A program made the position numbers and the translations under genes. DNA of 64,000 bases from Planctomycetales bacterium (lineage in GTDB: Bacteria; 4484-113). A model generated the notes under the pieces. The model saw nothing but the letters and a program-made list of their open reading frames with translations. It did not search any database and was not told the DNA's origin. Below are positions 53,482-61,701 of this stretch, piece by piece. Positions within the stretch are counted from its first letter, which is position 1, and every line of letters starts with the position of its first letter. The stretch covers positions 1 through 64,000 of the forward strand of contig JAUWGS010000006.1 of assembly GCA_030606285.1 (NCBI GenBank), given 5' to 3'.

Positions 53482-53856
53482 TTAGCCCTCGGTCAGGGCA
53501 GGTGCTCCGGCGGGAACCGGTCCCACGGAAAGCTGGACTACTTTAAACGTATCGTATCCCCACTCTATGAGGTCGTCAGGAATCAGAACTGAACCGGCAG
53601 GCGCCGTCCAGCGGAGCAGATCCCCTTCGGCGATTGATGTTAGCCCGCGCTCGCGCAGCATCCTCTCAAGACTGCTATCTTCCGCCCAATGCTCAAGCAT
53701 ACAAACGATGGCGTCCTTGGCCATCTCGATGGCTTCTTTCTCGCTGTCGCCCTGGGAATAGATGTCAAGCACCGGGCTTCCCGCTACGAAGCCGTCATCG
53801 TCAGCGAAGACGATACCGGGCGTCTCCACAATCACACTGGATGCGCGCTTGCCCAC
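53482..53856 (-). CDS. hicB: HicB-type antitoxin
   Basis: 124 aa. The partly degraded RNase-H-like HicB domain is visible as FVAGSPVLDIYSQGDSEKEA and AIEMAKDAIVCMLEHW. No clear C-terminal DNA-binding domain is seen. GTG start 53856 lies 6 nt after a minus-strand TGTTATAAT (53863-53871), so the operon is probably leaderless. Confidence 0.8.
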   Translation of the reverse strand: MGKRASSVIVETPGIVFADDDGFVAGSPVLDIYSQGDSEKEAIEMAKDAIVCMLEHWAEDSSLERMLRERGLTSIAEGDLLRWTAPAGSVLIPDDLIEWGYDTFKVVQLSVGPVPAGAPALTEG

Positions 53857-53862
53857 AGGATG

Positions 53863-53871
53863 ATTATAACA
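53863..53871 (-). promoter_or_regulatory. extended -10 for a leaderless hicBA message
   Basis: TGTTATAAT, then CATCCT, then GTG, the same arrangement as at the aminotransferase gene. Confidence 0.55.
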
Positions 53872-53928
53872 TCAGGGGAAATGGGCGGCGAGGGGGAGAA
53901 GTAGCCAGGGGCCAGGTAAGAGTCGTGG

Positions 53929-53948
53929 GGGCACGGCACGCCGTGCCC
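53929..53948. repeat. GGGCACGGC hairpin repeat, copy 2
   Basis: GGGCACGGC-AC-GCCGTGCCC, perfect stem. A further hairpin made of GGTGCGCCACCT and AGGTGGCGCCACC follows at about 53962-53990 before the next gene. Confidence 0.6.
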
Positions 53949-54072
53949 GTTGTGCGAACGAAGGTGCGCCACCTGGATAGGTGGCGCCACCCGATGGGGG
54001 ATGTGTAGGGCAGAGAACTGTGCCGTCGCGCCCATGCTACAATGAATCGCGGGACAGGCTGAGGAGGGAATC

Positions 54073-55425
54073 GTGAACAGGACCAATGCGATACTGCTGG
54101 TTGTTGGTCTGGCACTTGGATTGGCGCTGATGGGCGCGTCACCCGCGCGGTCGTTCGCTGCCGAAGACGAAGCGCCCGCATACTCCATCTTCTACTCGCC
54201 GCCGGAGCGGCTGGATGCGCTTTTCTGGGCGATTGTGGACTGCTATCCGGTGCGCGACCTTGCGGAGGCGAAGGAACGGTTTCTTGACGAAAACGGGGTC
54301 GAGTGGGATTCCTCCAACAACGACTGGAACAGGGATATTTCCAAAATGGGTGTGCGGCCCAACCAGGAGAGATTAGCCGCGCTGAAGGCAGATTTCGGTG
54401 ACATGCCGGAATACTGGCAGGCGCGGTGTTTCTTCGAGGCGGTGCGGACGCAGCAGAGGAACGTTGAATTCCTGGAGCGAGCCTGCGATGCCGCGCCGGA
54501 CGATCCGGCGAGCAGGTACTTCCTCGCGGACGCGCGGCGCAGACTGGCCGATTCCAGCATGGAGGACGTTGAAGATCCGTTCGAGGAGCGGTTGCGCAGG
54601 CGGCAGGCGATGCGCGACGCGACGGATATAATGGTGCGCTGCGCCGAGCGTGAGCCGCAAAACGCGTTTTACTATTACGAGGCGGCGTTCGTTATCCGCA
54701 AGCTTGGCGAATACGAGCGGGTTACGGAACTACTGCGCCTGGGGAACACGGCGCCGGTAAATGAAAACGTGCAGCTTTTCCCCGAATCCTACATCGTGCG
54801 CAACCTTCGCGAGATCCGAGAGCAGGACGACGGGAGCGGCAAGTTCCGGTTGCTCAGCTTCGCGCTGATTAATTCGCCGCTGACAATGCTGGATATGATT
54901 AAGCTCCGGGAAATGGTCAATGAGTACCAGGTTATCGTATCGCTATCCGGCGATGTTGAGCTGTTGAATGTCCCTCACGTCTTCGCCTGCCGCTATGGCC
55001 AGCAGCGGTACTCAAAGACGATACAGCAGCTTATTGCGGTGGTGCTGGTTGGAATGATAAACGAAGCGGTAGGGGAAATCGGAGCTATTACGCTCGACCG
55101 AGACACGCTGAGATCGCTATCACATATCAGTAGCCTGCGCGGCACGGTGAAGGGTCTGGTGCTAAGCTCCAGCGTCTGGCGCGAGTTCTTGCGGGACGAG
55201 GGATATGCCAACATCGTGCCCAGTGCTCCCGATATCTTTGAAATTACACGGGAAGACATTTGGGAGCAGTGCGCCCGCTGGTGGGAGGTGCAGATAATGG
55301 ATCACCTTTATTTGGGACCGAAGATTGCCCGGCAGCTTGAAATAATGGAGCTGTATCACTACCATAGCGATGGGACTATTATCAGGGGGGGTCGCGTGCA
55401 GCCGGTAGCGGAGCCGGTTGGATAG
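54073..55425 (+). CDS. exported helical protein, TPR-like, function unknown
   Basis: 450 aa from GTG 54073 with GAGGAGGGAA before it and a TGCTACAAT box near 54038. A signal peptide (ILLVVGLALGLALMG ... SFA) is followed by helical repeats, one TPR-like (NVEFLERACDAAPDDPASRYFLADA), then a region with alternating helices and strands (FRLLSFALINSPLTMLDMIKL). No catalytic motif or family recognised. Monocistronic, flanked by genes on the other strand downstream. Confidence 0.7.
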   Translation: MNRTNAILLVVGLALGLALMGASPARSFAAEDEAPAYSIFYSPPERLDALFWAIVDCYPVRDLAEAKERFLDENGVEWDSSNNDWNRDISKMGVRPNQERLAALKADFGDMPEYWQARCFFEAVRTQQRNVEFLERACDAAPDDPASRYFLADARRRLADSSMEDVEDPFEERLRRRQAMRDATDIMVRCAEREPQNAFYYYEAAFVIRKLGEYERVTELLRLGNTAPVNENVQLFPESYIVRNLREIREQDDGSGKFRLLSFALINSPLTMLDMIKLREMVNEYQVIVSLSGDVELLNVPHVFACRYGQQRYSKTIQQLIAVVLVGMINEAVGEIGAITLDRDTLRSLSHISSLRGTVKGLVLSSSVWREFLRDEGYANIVPSAPDIFEITREDIWEQCARWWEVQIMDHLYLGPKIARQLEIMELYHYHSDGTIIRGGRVQPVAEPVG

Positions 55426-55508
55426 GGAACAATACTAGAGCGTGTCAGAATCACGCAGCTTGGCAGGTTGCAGGATGGGACTCACGGCTGCTTGAGCTTT
55501 TTCTTGGG

Positions 55509-56156
55509 CTAACGTTTCATCTTTCGGACTTGTTCTACAAGCTTGTCCATTGCTGGGACGATAGAGGCGAAGTCCTTAACTGCTTTTTCGAGAGGAGCCA
55601 GGGCTCGACGAAGGTCATCTGTTTCAATCCATTTAGCTACTTCCCCATGGTCGAGTGTGATCGGTAGGTGAAGACCCCACTGACCGCCCGGTGTCGTTAC
55701 ACGTTCGCCAAAAGGAATCCATTTCTTCTTTTTTATTAATGGCTCAGCGATCTGATCATTCCACATTTCCTTGACGGTCTCTAGGTTCTCTGCGTGTCGT
55801 GAAAGCGGTGTCCCCCAAATTTCTGCATATACACGTGCAGAACCCTCCAAGCCAAGCAAGATGGTTGTCTTCGGGACAACACCAGGGAACCAGAAAGCCG
55901 GGGCTTTCTCCCATTCTTCCGTCGCTTTTCTGATATCAAGCATCCACTTTATCCTGTACGCATGACACTGACGGTCTTCGTGCTTGTACTTAATCGTCCA
56001 ATCGGCACCGGCACCACGGAGAGCATTTGCCAAGAGTGTCTCTAGGATATCTCCTAGTTGGGCCCAGAAGTGTCTTTCAGCTTCGGCAAACGCGCTAGTA
56101 AGCTGATGATACACGTCGGCCTTCTTAAAAAGGAAAGCGTTGAGTTCTTTGTCCAT
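55509..56156 (-). CDS. unknown partner protein of PD-(D/E)XK nuclease
   Basis: 215 aa from ATG 56156 (GAGG seven bases before). N-terminal helices (YHQLTSAFAEAERHFWAQLG) precede a strand-rich middle (TTILLGLEGSARVYAEIWG) and a C-terminal helix pair. No motif recognised. It starts 4 bp after the nuclease gene and must be translated with it. AT-rich relative to neighbours. Confidence 0.65.
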   Translation of the reverse strand: MDKELNAFLFKKADVYHQLTSAFAEAERHFWAQLGDILETLLANALRGAGADWTIKYKHEDRQCHAYRIKWMLDIRKATEEWEKAPAFWFPGVVPKTTILLGLEGSARVYAEIWGTPLSRHAENLETVKEMWNDQIAEPLIKKKKWIPFGERVTTPGGQWGLHLPITLDHGEVAKWIETDDLRRALAPLEKAVKDFASIVPAMDKLVEQVRKMKR

Positions 56157-56160
56157 TTCG

Positions 56161-56931
56161 TTACCTCTTCCAGTTGGAGAATAGTTCTGTGTCATGGTAA
56201 ATGTGTGTCATTATGAACCCCGCATAGTGCCTTGCTAGGTCCCGGATGAATGGGCTTATAGCCACAAGCTCGTCCTCAGGTCCGCTGGTCGTAGAGAATC
56301 TTATCAAAGCAGAAGCTACATCTCGCCAGAGAAGCCTAGTAAAGCCCTCTGTCACCGCCCCTTTATTTACGCCATGGCGTGTGAGGTACTTACCGATGAA
56401 CCTCCTTCCTTCAAGGATGCCGCTCTCGTGCACACCGTTATACTGTTGGCGGAGCTGTTCCTTGCTTTCAGGTGCATCGATCTTTGCCTCGATGCAGATG
56501 AAGAAAGCCTCGCCTTCAATCACGATATCGAGAATGCAGTTCCCCTCTGGTATGTAGACTTGAGGTCTTACTCTTATCTCATCAGTATTCTCCAACGCAG
56601 GTTCGATGTGCATGTGCCCTAGAAGACACCGAAAGAAGCGACTCCTCTGGAAATGTGATTCCTTGGGGTCAAGCAGCCACTTTAGAATCTTGCAGTTGCG
56701 GACTTCGTCTTTATCAAGACCAGCGACGTCCCAGATGTTTATAAAGGGCGGATTGGCTATATTTATTTCAGCGAACTCATCCCATCTTTCCTCGAAATCA
56801 GTAAGGAATTCATCAGCTTCTTTTACGGTTAGTTCTTTCCTCAACTCAGCCTTGACGGCTCCCAAAATCCCCTGAAAGCTCGCAAGAAAATCTTCAAATT
56901 CTGCGATACTCTTCGAAACTTCAGTCGACAT
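56161..56931 (-). CDS. PD-(D/E)XK nuclease family protein
   Basis: 256 aa. The nuclease core reads CILDIVIEGEAFFICIEAKI, with D and the E-x-K pair of the PD-(D/E)XK fold (PDDEXK_4 type), preceded by NCKILKWLLDPKESHFQRS, typical of this group. The N-terminal 60 residues are helical. Such proteins often belong to phage defence or mobile elements. It forms a two-gene unit with the downstream unknown gene and is more AT-rich than its surroundings. Confidence 0.8.
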   Translation of the reverse strand: MSTEVSKSIAEFEDFLASFQGILGAVKAELRKELTVKEADEFLTDFEERWDEFAEINIANPPFINIWDVAGLDKDEVRNCKILKWLLDPKESHFQRSRFFRCLLGHMHIEPALENTDEIRVRPQVYIPEGNCILDIVIEGEAFFICIEAKIDAPESKEQLRQQYNGVHESGILEGRRFIGKYLTRHGVNKGAVTEGFTRLLWRDVASALIRFSTTSGPEDELVAISPFIRDLARHYAGFIMTHIYHDTELFSNWKR

Positions 56932-56977
56932 CCCAATTCAACTCTCGCACGCTCGCTCCTGCTTGTCAAGCCAACTG

Positions 56978-57499
56978 CTATTTCACATTGCTGAAGAAGG
57001 CGTTGGCGAGAAGGCCGGCGATGGGAGCGAGGAAGAAGGTGCAAGCGAGTCGCACGGCGGTGAATTTCCAGCCGAGAATGCCCACCTCCATCGGCAGACG
57101 GCCCACGGCGATGAGTGACCACGCGGTGAGGAACGCCACCATCGTGCCGGTGCCCGCGCCGCTCCTGAGCAGGCCCGCGACGATGGGCAGGCTGACGTAG
57201 GGCCCGCCGGGAGTGAAGCCGCCGGCGAGCGAGCCTAGCAGTATCCCGCGCAGGCCCGATTCCGCGCCGACCCAGCGCGACAGCAACTCCTGGGGCAGCA
57301 GCACCTGCACCATCCCGGCGACGATGAACGCGAAGACGAGCAGCGGGAGTATCTGCGCGACCATTAGAGCGCCGGATTTCAAGCCGGTGAGATGCTGATC
57401 CCCGCCTTTGAAGTAACCTATAGTGAGCAAAGCGATTGCGAGAACGGCCATTACGGCTGTCGCGATGAGCATACTGGTGTTCCCCCGTTTCTTAGGCAT
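56978..57499 (-). CDS. short predicted permease (DUF318/ArsP-like half)
   Basis: 173 aa from ATG 57499 (AAGG about 7 nt upstream). Five hydrophobic segments; the middle has the family signature LGSLAGGFTPGGPYVSLPI and VAFLTAWSLIAVGRLPME. Related permeases (PF03773) have about 300 aa in two halves, so this is a half-size form that may dimerise. The substrate may be a metal or metalloid; the gene's context does not help. A minus-strand TATACT box lies near 57546. Confidence 0.78.
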   Translation of the reverse strand: MPKKRGNTSMLIATAVMAVLAIALLTIGYFKGGDQHLTGLKSGALMVAQILPLLVFAFIVAGMVQVLLPQELLSRWVGAESGLRGILLGSLAGGFTPGGPYVSLPIVAGLLRSGAGTGTMVAFLTAWSLIAVGRLPMEVGILGWKFTAVRLACTFFLAPIAGLLANAFFSNVK

Positions 57500-57879
57500 C
57501 AGGCACCTTCGCGCCGGGCGCGGATGTTGCGCTTCCCGGCGCTTGTAGTATAGCAAGAAGAACTGGCGAGCCCGACATAGGGGGGCAAGTAGCGTGTAGG
57601 GAGTAGCGAGGAAAGCAAGCAGGAAGTAGGAGGTAGGAAGGCGAAGAGGGAAGAGATACTGAGTAGCAGGCAAGTGCTGTAGATTGGAGTCTTGTGCCCC
57701 ACCGCTCTTCGCTATTATAAAGATGACGCCGATTCGCCGGAGGGGCAGCTTCCAAGCTGCCCATTAATTCGGCGGCCTGGAGACCGCCGCTCCAAATTGA
57801 GGGGAGAAGAAGGTGCAGCACAAGACCCCACCCTACAGAAGGAGAGCCGGTAGTACAGCTCCGCGTCCGCCGCAGCGGC
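57500..57879. other. 380-bp intergenic region with repeats
   Basis: It holds the permease promoter (TGCTATACT near 57546 on the minus strand), low-complexity 'gtagcg/gtagg' strings shared with the gaps at 37.15, 51.47 and 53.12 kb, and the paired-hairpin repeat at 57743-57788. No gene is seen. Confidence 0.55.
57743..57788. repeat. paired-hairpin intergenic repeat, copy 2
   Basis: The first hairpin is a perfect 9-bp stem GGGCAGCTT/AAGCTGCCC (57743-57751/57754-57762). Then ATTAA, and GGCGG-CCTGGAGA-CCGCC (57771-57788). The CCTGGAGA loop is identical to copy 1 at 185-192. Confidence 0.6.
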
Positions 57880-59151
57880 TCAAGACAGGCCCAGGGACTT
57901 GACCATCTCGTCGTATTCCTTCGCGGCGACCTTCTGGGCTGCGATGCGGGCGTCGTTTACTACGTCGAAGTTCTGATGCAGCTGCGATACGATGGTGCCG
58001 TCCAGTGCGGACGTGTCGGCCATCTCCTGCAGCACTTCCAGCGCCTCGTCCTTCGTCATTCCCTTTCTGTAGGGGCGGTCTTCGGTAAGCGCGGTGGACA
58101 CGTCCGCAACGGAGATTATTCTCGCGCCGAGCGAGAGTTCTTCCATCTCTTCGTGGGAAGGATAGCCTGAGCCGTCCAGCCGTTCGTGGTGCGATGCCGC
58201 CCAGTCGGTAATCACGCCGAGGTCGCCCATACTCTCCAGCACCTGCCGCGTGTAGAACGTGTGGCCGCGGATCACGCTGAACTCCTCTTCGCTCAGCGCA
58301 GACGGCTTCTCCAGGATTTCAGCGGGAACCGCGAGCTTGCCCAGGTCGTGCAGGAGGCCGGCGATTCTCATATACTTGCACTCTAGGTCGGAGAAGCCCA
58401 CAATCCGGGCGAGGGCTTCCGCGGTTGCGGCAACGCCGCTGGAATGAGTCGATGTGAACGTGCTCTTAAAGTCAACTATGCGCATGAACACTTCGGCGAG
58501 AGCGCCCATCTCGTCGAGGTCAAGCCGGATTGAACCTGACGTAATGCGGCGCCTGAGCGCAAGCTCTATGGAGGGAGATGCGGCGTCCATCCAGAAATAT
58601 TCTTTGGCGGAGAGCTTCTCGAAGGCCTCCACGTATCCGGGGACGAACATCCTGCCGGCGTTCTCTCGTATCTTCTGGTAGATATCCTGCGCCTGGATCA
58701 GCACGTGCCTCTTGGGGTCAATGGAAACTGAAATGCGGTCGGCCAGGTGAATCATGTGGCTTGCAGCCGGAACGTCGTCCCCATCGGCCTTTGCACCTTT
58801 GCCGTCGTCCCAGTACGTGTGGTGGTAGCGCACGATGTCCGCGATGTCCTTGAACAGGGGGAACTGGCTCAGGAAGCGGTAGCCCAGCTCGGCGTGGTTT
58901 TTAGCGTTCGCGAGTTCGAAATCCAGCGTACTGACCCTTTCTTTAAGGGACAGCGCGCCAATGTCGTGCAGGCAGCCTGCGAGGACTAGTTCCTCGAGCT
59001 GGTCGCGGCTCCAGTCCAGCTCCTGACCCACGCTCAAGGCGACGTAGGCAACTCGCTTGTGGTGGTCGGCGACAACGGTGCTCACCAGGTCGACCGCTGT
59101 GGCCAGCGACAGCACTAAATCAAGCAGGTCAATCGTGAAGTCCTTGTTCAT
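57880..59151 (-). CDS. HD-GYP type phosphohydrolase with tandem HD domains
   Basis: 423 aa from ATG 59151. The first HD domain has DHHKRVAYVAL and GCLHDIGALSL, then IVRYHHTYWDD. The second is a full HD-GYP: THSSGVAATAEALA, GLLHDLGKLAVPAEIL, IRGHTFYTRQVL, SHHERLDGSGYP. HD-GYP domains degrade cyclic di-GMP or cGAMP. No membrane segment or receiver domain is attached. A TGGTATAGT box lies about 60 nt upstream on the minus strand. It is monocistronic. Confidence 0.9.
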   Translation of the reverse strand: MNKDFTIDLLDLVLSLATAVDLVSTVVADHHKRVAYVALSVGQELDWSRDQLEELVLAGCLHDIGALSLKERVSTLDFELANAKNHAELGYRFLSQFPLFKDIADIVRYHHTYWDDGKGAKADGDDVPAASHMIHLADRISVSIDPKRHVLIQAQDIYQKIRENAGRMFVPGYVEAFEKLSAKEYFWMDAASPSIELALRRRITSGSIRLDLDEMGALAEVFMRIVDFKSTFTSTHSSGVAATAEALARIVGFSDLECKYMRIAGLLHDLGKLAVPAEILEKPSALSEEEFSVIRGHTFYTRQVLESMGDLGVITDWAASHHERLDGSGYPSHEEMEELSLGARIISVADVSTALTEDRPYRKGMTKDEALEVLQEMADTSALDGTIVSQLHQNFDVVNDARIAAQKVAAKEYDEMVKSLGLS

Positions 59152-59271
59152 GGTCCCATCCCCGCGCAGGCTGCATTTGTCTCGCATACCGCGCCATACA
59201 TCGTGGCAACACTATACCACTTAAGGCGTGGAGTTTGGGCCTTTCGGTAACACCAACTGCTCGTGCGTCAA

Positions 59272-60513
59272 CTAGAAATCCCAGTCGGGGTGGGGGGATG
59301 GAAGGCGCAGCACCGAATCGAGCGTTTCCAGGAGATCGGGCGGCGCGTTAAGGTCGTCGGTGAATTGCAGCGATGACGCGGAGCGGACTCCGAGCCACAA
59401 GCGCGTGAAGGCATTCACCGATGCGGTCATCGTGGGAAGCGAGTTGTCGTGCCCTGTCTCAGCACCGGAGCTTTCGCTAAGCGTTGCCAAGTAATCACCC
59501 GCGCAACCGCGCCAGGGGGCGTCTTCGTCCAGCAGGCCTTCGATCGGGTCGGTGAGCTTCAGGTTGAACCGCGCTTGCCCCCAGGGAAGGCGCGTGCGCG
59601 CGATGCATCCTGGAAGGTCGCAGATGCGCATCTGCCAGTAGGCGTAGGCGGAGGCGCGGGCTTCGTATTTGCCCTTCTCAGTGAGGTCGTAGTGCTTGAA
59701 CGGCTGCGTTATAAGGTCCTGCAGCTGGATGCCCGCGGGTTCGCGCATGCGGATTGACAGCACCTGGTCGCCCTGGCTTTTCAGCAGCGCCAGAAGCTCC
59801 AGAAACTGCTCGCGCGTTTCGTACGCCATCCAGCCGATAGTGTAGGGACCATGCTCCCCGCCGTCCTTCGCGTCGCACCAGAGGTGGTGGCTGAGCACGC
59901 CGCCTTCGCAGTCGGTGTATCCCAGACCGAAGCCGTTCTTGGCCCACAGCATCTCTGCGTGGGTCATTTCCGGCGGAGTGAGATTGCACGAGCCGTGCCG
60001 TCGCTTGCGGGCGAGGCGTGCTTCGTGCACGAGTTTCCAGTCGTCAAGGATGATGCGGCGCGGCACGCGCGGCGCGGCGTCAACGCTCAGGCGCGAGGGG
60101 TCAAACGAAATCCAGTGCTCGTAACCGCCGGTGCCGAATCCCAGGCGGTCGTAGTAGCCCTGCTCGAATATGCCGAGGCCCGAGACCAGCGCGCCGTCGG
60201 CTGCATCCTGCGCGACGGCTGTTGCGGTGAGCTTTGCGGCGATGCGCTGCTTGCGCGCGATGCGGCTCGTGGTCACAGCGGCGACGCATGAAAACGGCAG
60301 GTCGTCTTTCAGGTGACGAATGGTGCCGGGCGCGGTGAGCACGAGGCACTCCGGCTCGCCTTCGATGTCCGCGACGAGCGCCCTGCCCGCGGTGAGGAAG
60401 AGGTCCATCCCCTCCACCTGCGCCTTGTTGTCCTTCTCCAGCCAGCCGGTCTCCAGCCAGATGCGATGGACGGCGTCCTTGTCCCTATCGGCGTTGTATT
60501 CCCTGAATTCCAC
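59272..60513 (-). CDS. Eis-like GNAT N-acetyltransferase
   Basis: 413 aa. The N-terminal GNAT fold (IRHLKDDLPFSCVAAVTTS, KQRIAAKLTATAVAQ, GIFEQGYYDRLGFG) is followed by a second GNAT-like domain and a C-terminal SCP2-like domain, the layout of Eis-type acetyltransferases, which modify aminoglycosides or other amines. GTG 60513 lies 6 nt after a minus-strand TATAAT (60520-60525), so the message is probably leaderless. Confidence 0.85.
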   Translation of the reverse strand: MEFREYNADRDKDAVHRIWLETGWLEKDNKAQVEGMDLFLTAGRALVADIEGEPECLVLTAPGTIRHLKDDLPFSCVAAVTTSRIARKQRIAAKLTATAVAQDAADGALVSGLGIFEQGYYDRLGFGTGGYEHWISFDPSRLSVDAAPRVPRRIILDDWKLVHEARLARKRRHGSCNLTPPEMTHAEMLWAKNGFGLGYTDCEGGVLSHHLWCDAKDGGEHGPYTIGWMAYETREQFLELLALLKSQGDQVLSIRMREPAGIQLQDLITQPFKHYDLTEKGKYEARASAYAYWQMRICDLPGCIARTRLPWGQARFNLKLTDPIEGLLDEDAPWRGCAGDYLATLSESSGAETGHDNSLPTMTASVNAFTRLWLGVRSASSLQFTDDLNAPPDLLETLDSVLRLPSPHPDWDF

Positions 60514-60519
60514 GGGGCA

Positions 60520-60525
60520 ATTATA
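60520..60525 (-). promoter_or_regulatory. -10 box for a leaderless acetyltransferase message
   Basis: TATAAT, then TGCCCC, then GTG. No TG extension is present here. Confidence 0.5.
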
Positions 60526-60575
60526 CCCGCCGTCGCGCGCGGTGACGCAGGGGGAACGCCATCTTGCGCGGAGGT

Positions 60576-61337
60576 CTACTTCTCCAGCACCCAGATCATA
60601 TAAGGGCTTGTGTCGTCGCTGAAAGGTTCGCAGGAGTAATCGCCGTACAGGTCAGCGATGCTGAAGCTCGCGGAAGCCGCTAGTTGCTCGAACTCGCCGG
60701 GTTCGATGACGCGAAGGCGCAGGTGCATCTCGCGCACGAACAGCGGGAGGGAGTTGGGGCCGTATGCCTCAAATATCTGATGGCTGGTCACGATGCGCGT
60801 ATCAGGGTCGTAGCTTTCGCGCTTCCACATTGCCACTACGCCGTACCGCCGCCGCAAGGGCTTCTTGCCCAGGAGCTTTTTCCTGCCGTCAACGTCCTTC
60901 ATTCTGACCTTTGGGTTGTCCAGCGCGCAGATGAAGCGTCCGAAGTCGGTGAGATGCTCGTGGATCCCAGAAAGCGCGGCGCGCTGTGCGTCGTCGGTGA
61001 GCAGTTCGGAAAACGAGTTGAGGGCGATGAATGCCAGATCGAAGCGCTGGCTTAATTTCAGAATGCATACATCCATCTCGTGTACCGGTGCGGTCAGCTT
61101 GCGCCTTTTAAGGCTCTCCCTGAATTCTGCCAGCATATCGGGCGAATTATCCACGCAGGTCAGGTGGACTCCCGCCTTCAGCAGTGGAATGGAAACGCGC
61201 CCGGTTCCGCACATCGGCTCCAGGACTTCGCCCGTCACGCGCTTCCCTTCCTCAACGAAGAACGGGATGTCGTCTTTAAACGTGACGTAGGAGTCGTAGA
61301 AATCCGCCACCTTGCAGTATTCGTTTTGCTGCTCCAT
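60576..61337 (-). CDS. class I SAM-dependent methyltransferase
   Basis: 253 aa from ATG 61337 (AGGAG six bases before). The SAM-binding motif is VLEPMCGTGRVSIPLL with the acidic HLTCVDNSPDML, then DLAFIALNSFSELL. The N-terminus (YCKVADFYDSYVTFKDDIPF) is typical of small-molecule methyltransferases. Substrate unknown. It ends 62 bp before the acetyltransferase start on the same strand. Confidence 0.85.
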   Translation of the reverse strand: MEQQNEYCKVADFYDSYVTFKDDIPFFVEEGKRVTGEVLEPMCGTGRVSIPLLKAGVHLTCVDNSPDMLAEFRESLKRRKLTAPVHEMDVCILKLSQRFDLAFIALNSFSELLTDDAQRAALSGIHEHLTDFGRFICALDNPKVRMKDVDGRKKLLGKKPLRRRYGVVAMWKRESYDPDTRIVTSHQIFEAYGPNSLPLFVREMHLRLRVIEPGEFEQLAASASFSIADLYGDYSCEPFSDDTSPYMIWVLEK

Positions 61338-61442
61338 TGCGCGCTCCTGACAACTTGGCGAAGTACCACGGCTTGGGTTCACCGGCGAGTGATGCGTTTC
61401 TATTATTGCACACTGACAAGGGGCTGAGCGGATTTACGCGGC

Positions 61443-61658
61443 TCAGATGGCGGCCTTCCTCGCGCGGAAGCAGATGAAGCCCGGCAGGCGGGAGAGTTGC
61501 TCGTAGGATTCAGGATCGGCGCGCTTGAATTCCTCGGTGGGCAGCGGCTCCAGTATGCGCTCGATGGTGAAGCCGGAGCTTGTGAGCGTTTCGGTAATCG
61601 CAGTGAGCGGACGCCGGTAGGTGGGCACATCCACTGGCGCTTGGTGTAGAATCATCAC
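61443..61658 (-). pseudogene. C-terminal relic of a methyltransferase
   Basis: The last 71 codons read TYRRPLTAITETLTSSGFTI, then EPLPTEEFKRADPESYEQLS and FICFRARK, matching the end of a UbiE-like class I methyltransferase. No SAM-binding region is present upstream; that stretch is antisense to the start of the next gene. The gene has been truncated, probably when the 61.7-kb gene arrived. Confidence 0.65.
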
Positions 61659-61701
61659 CACCTGCTGCTCGCGGGCAGATTTCGGAGGAAGGGGGCTTTT
61701 C

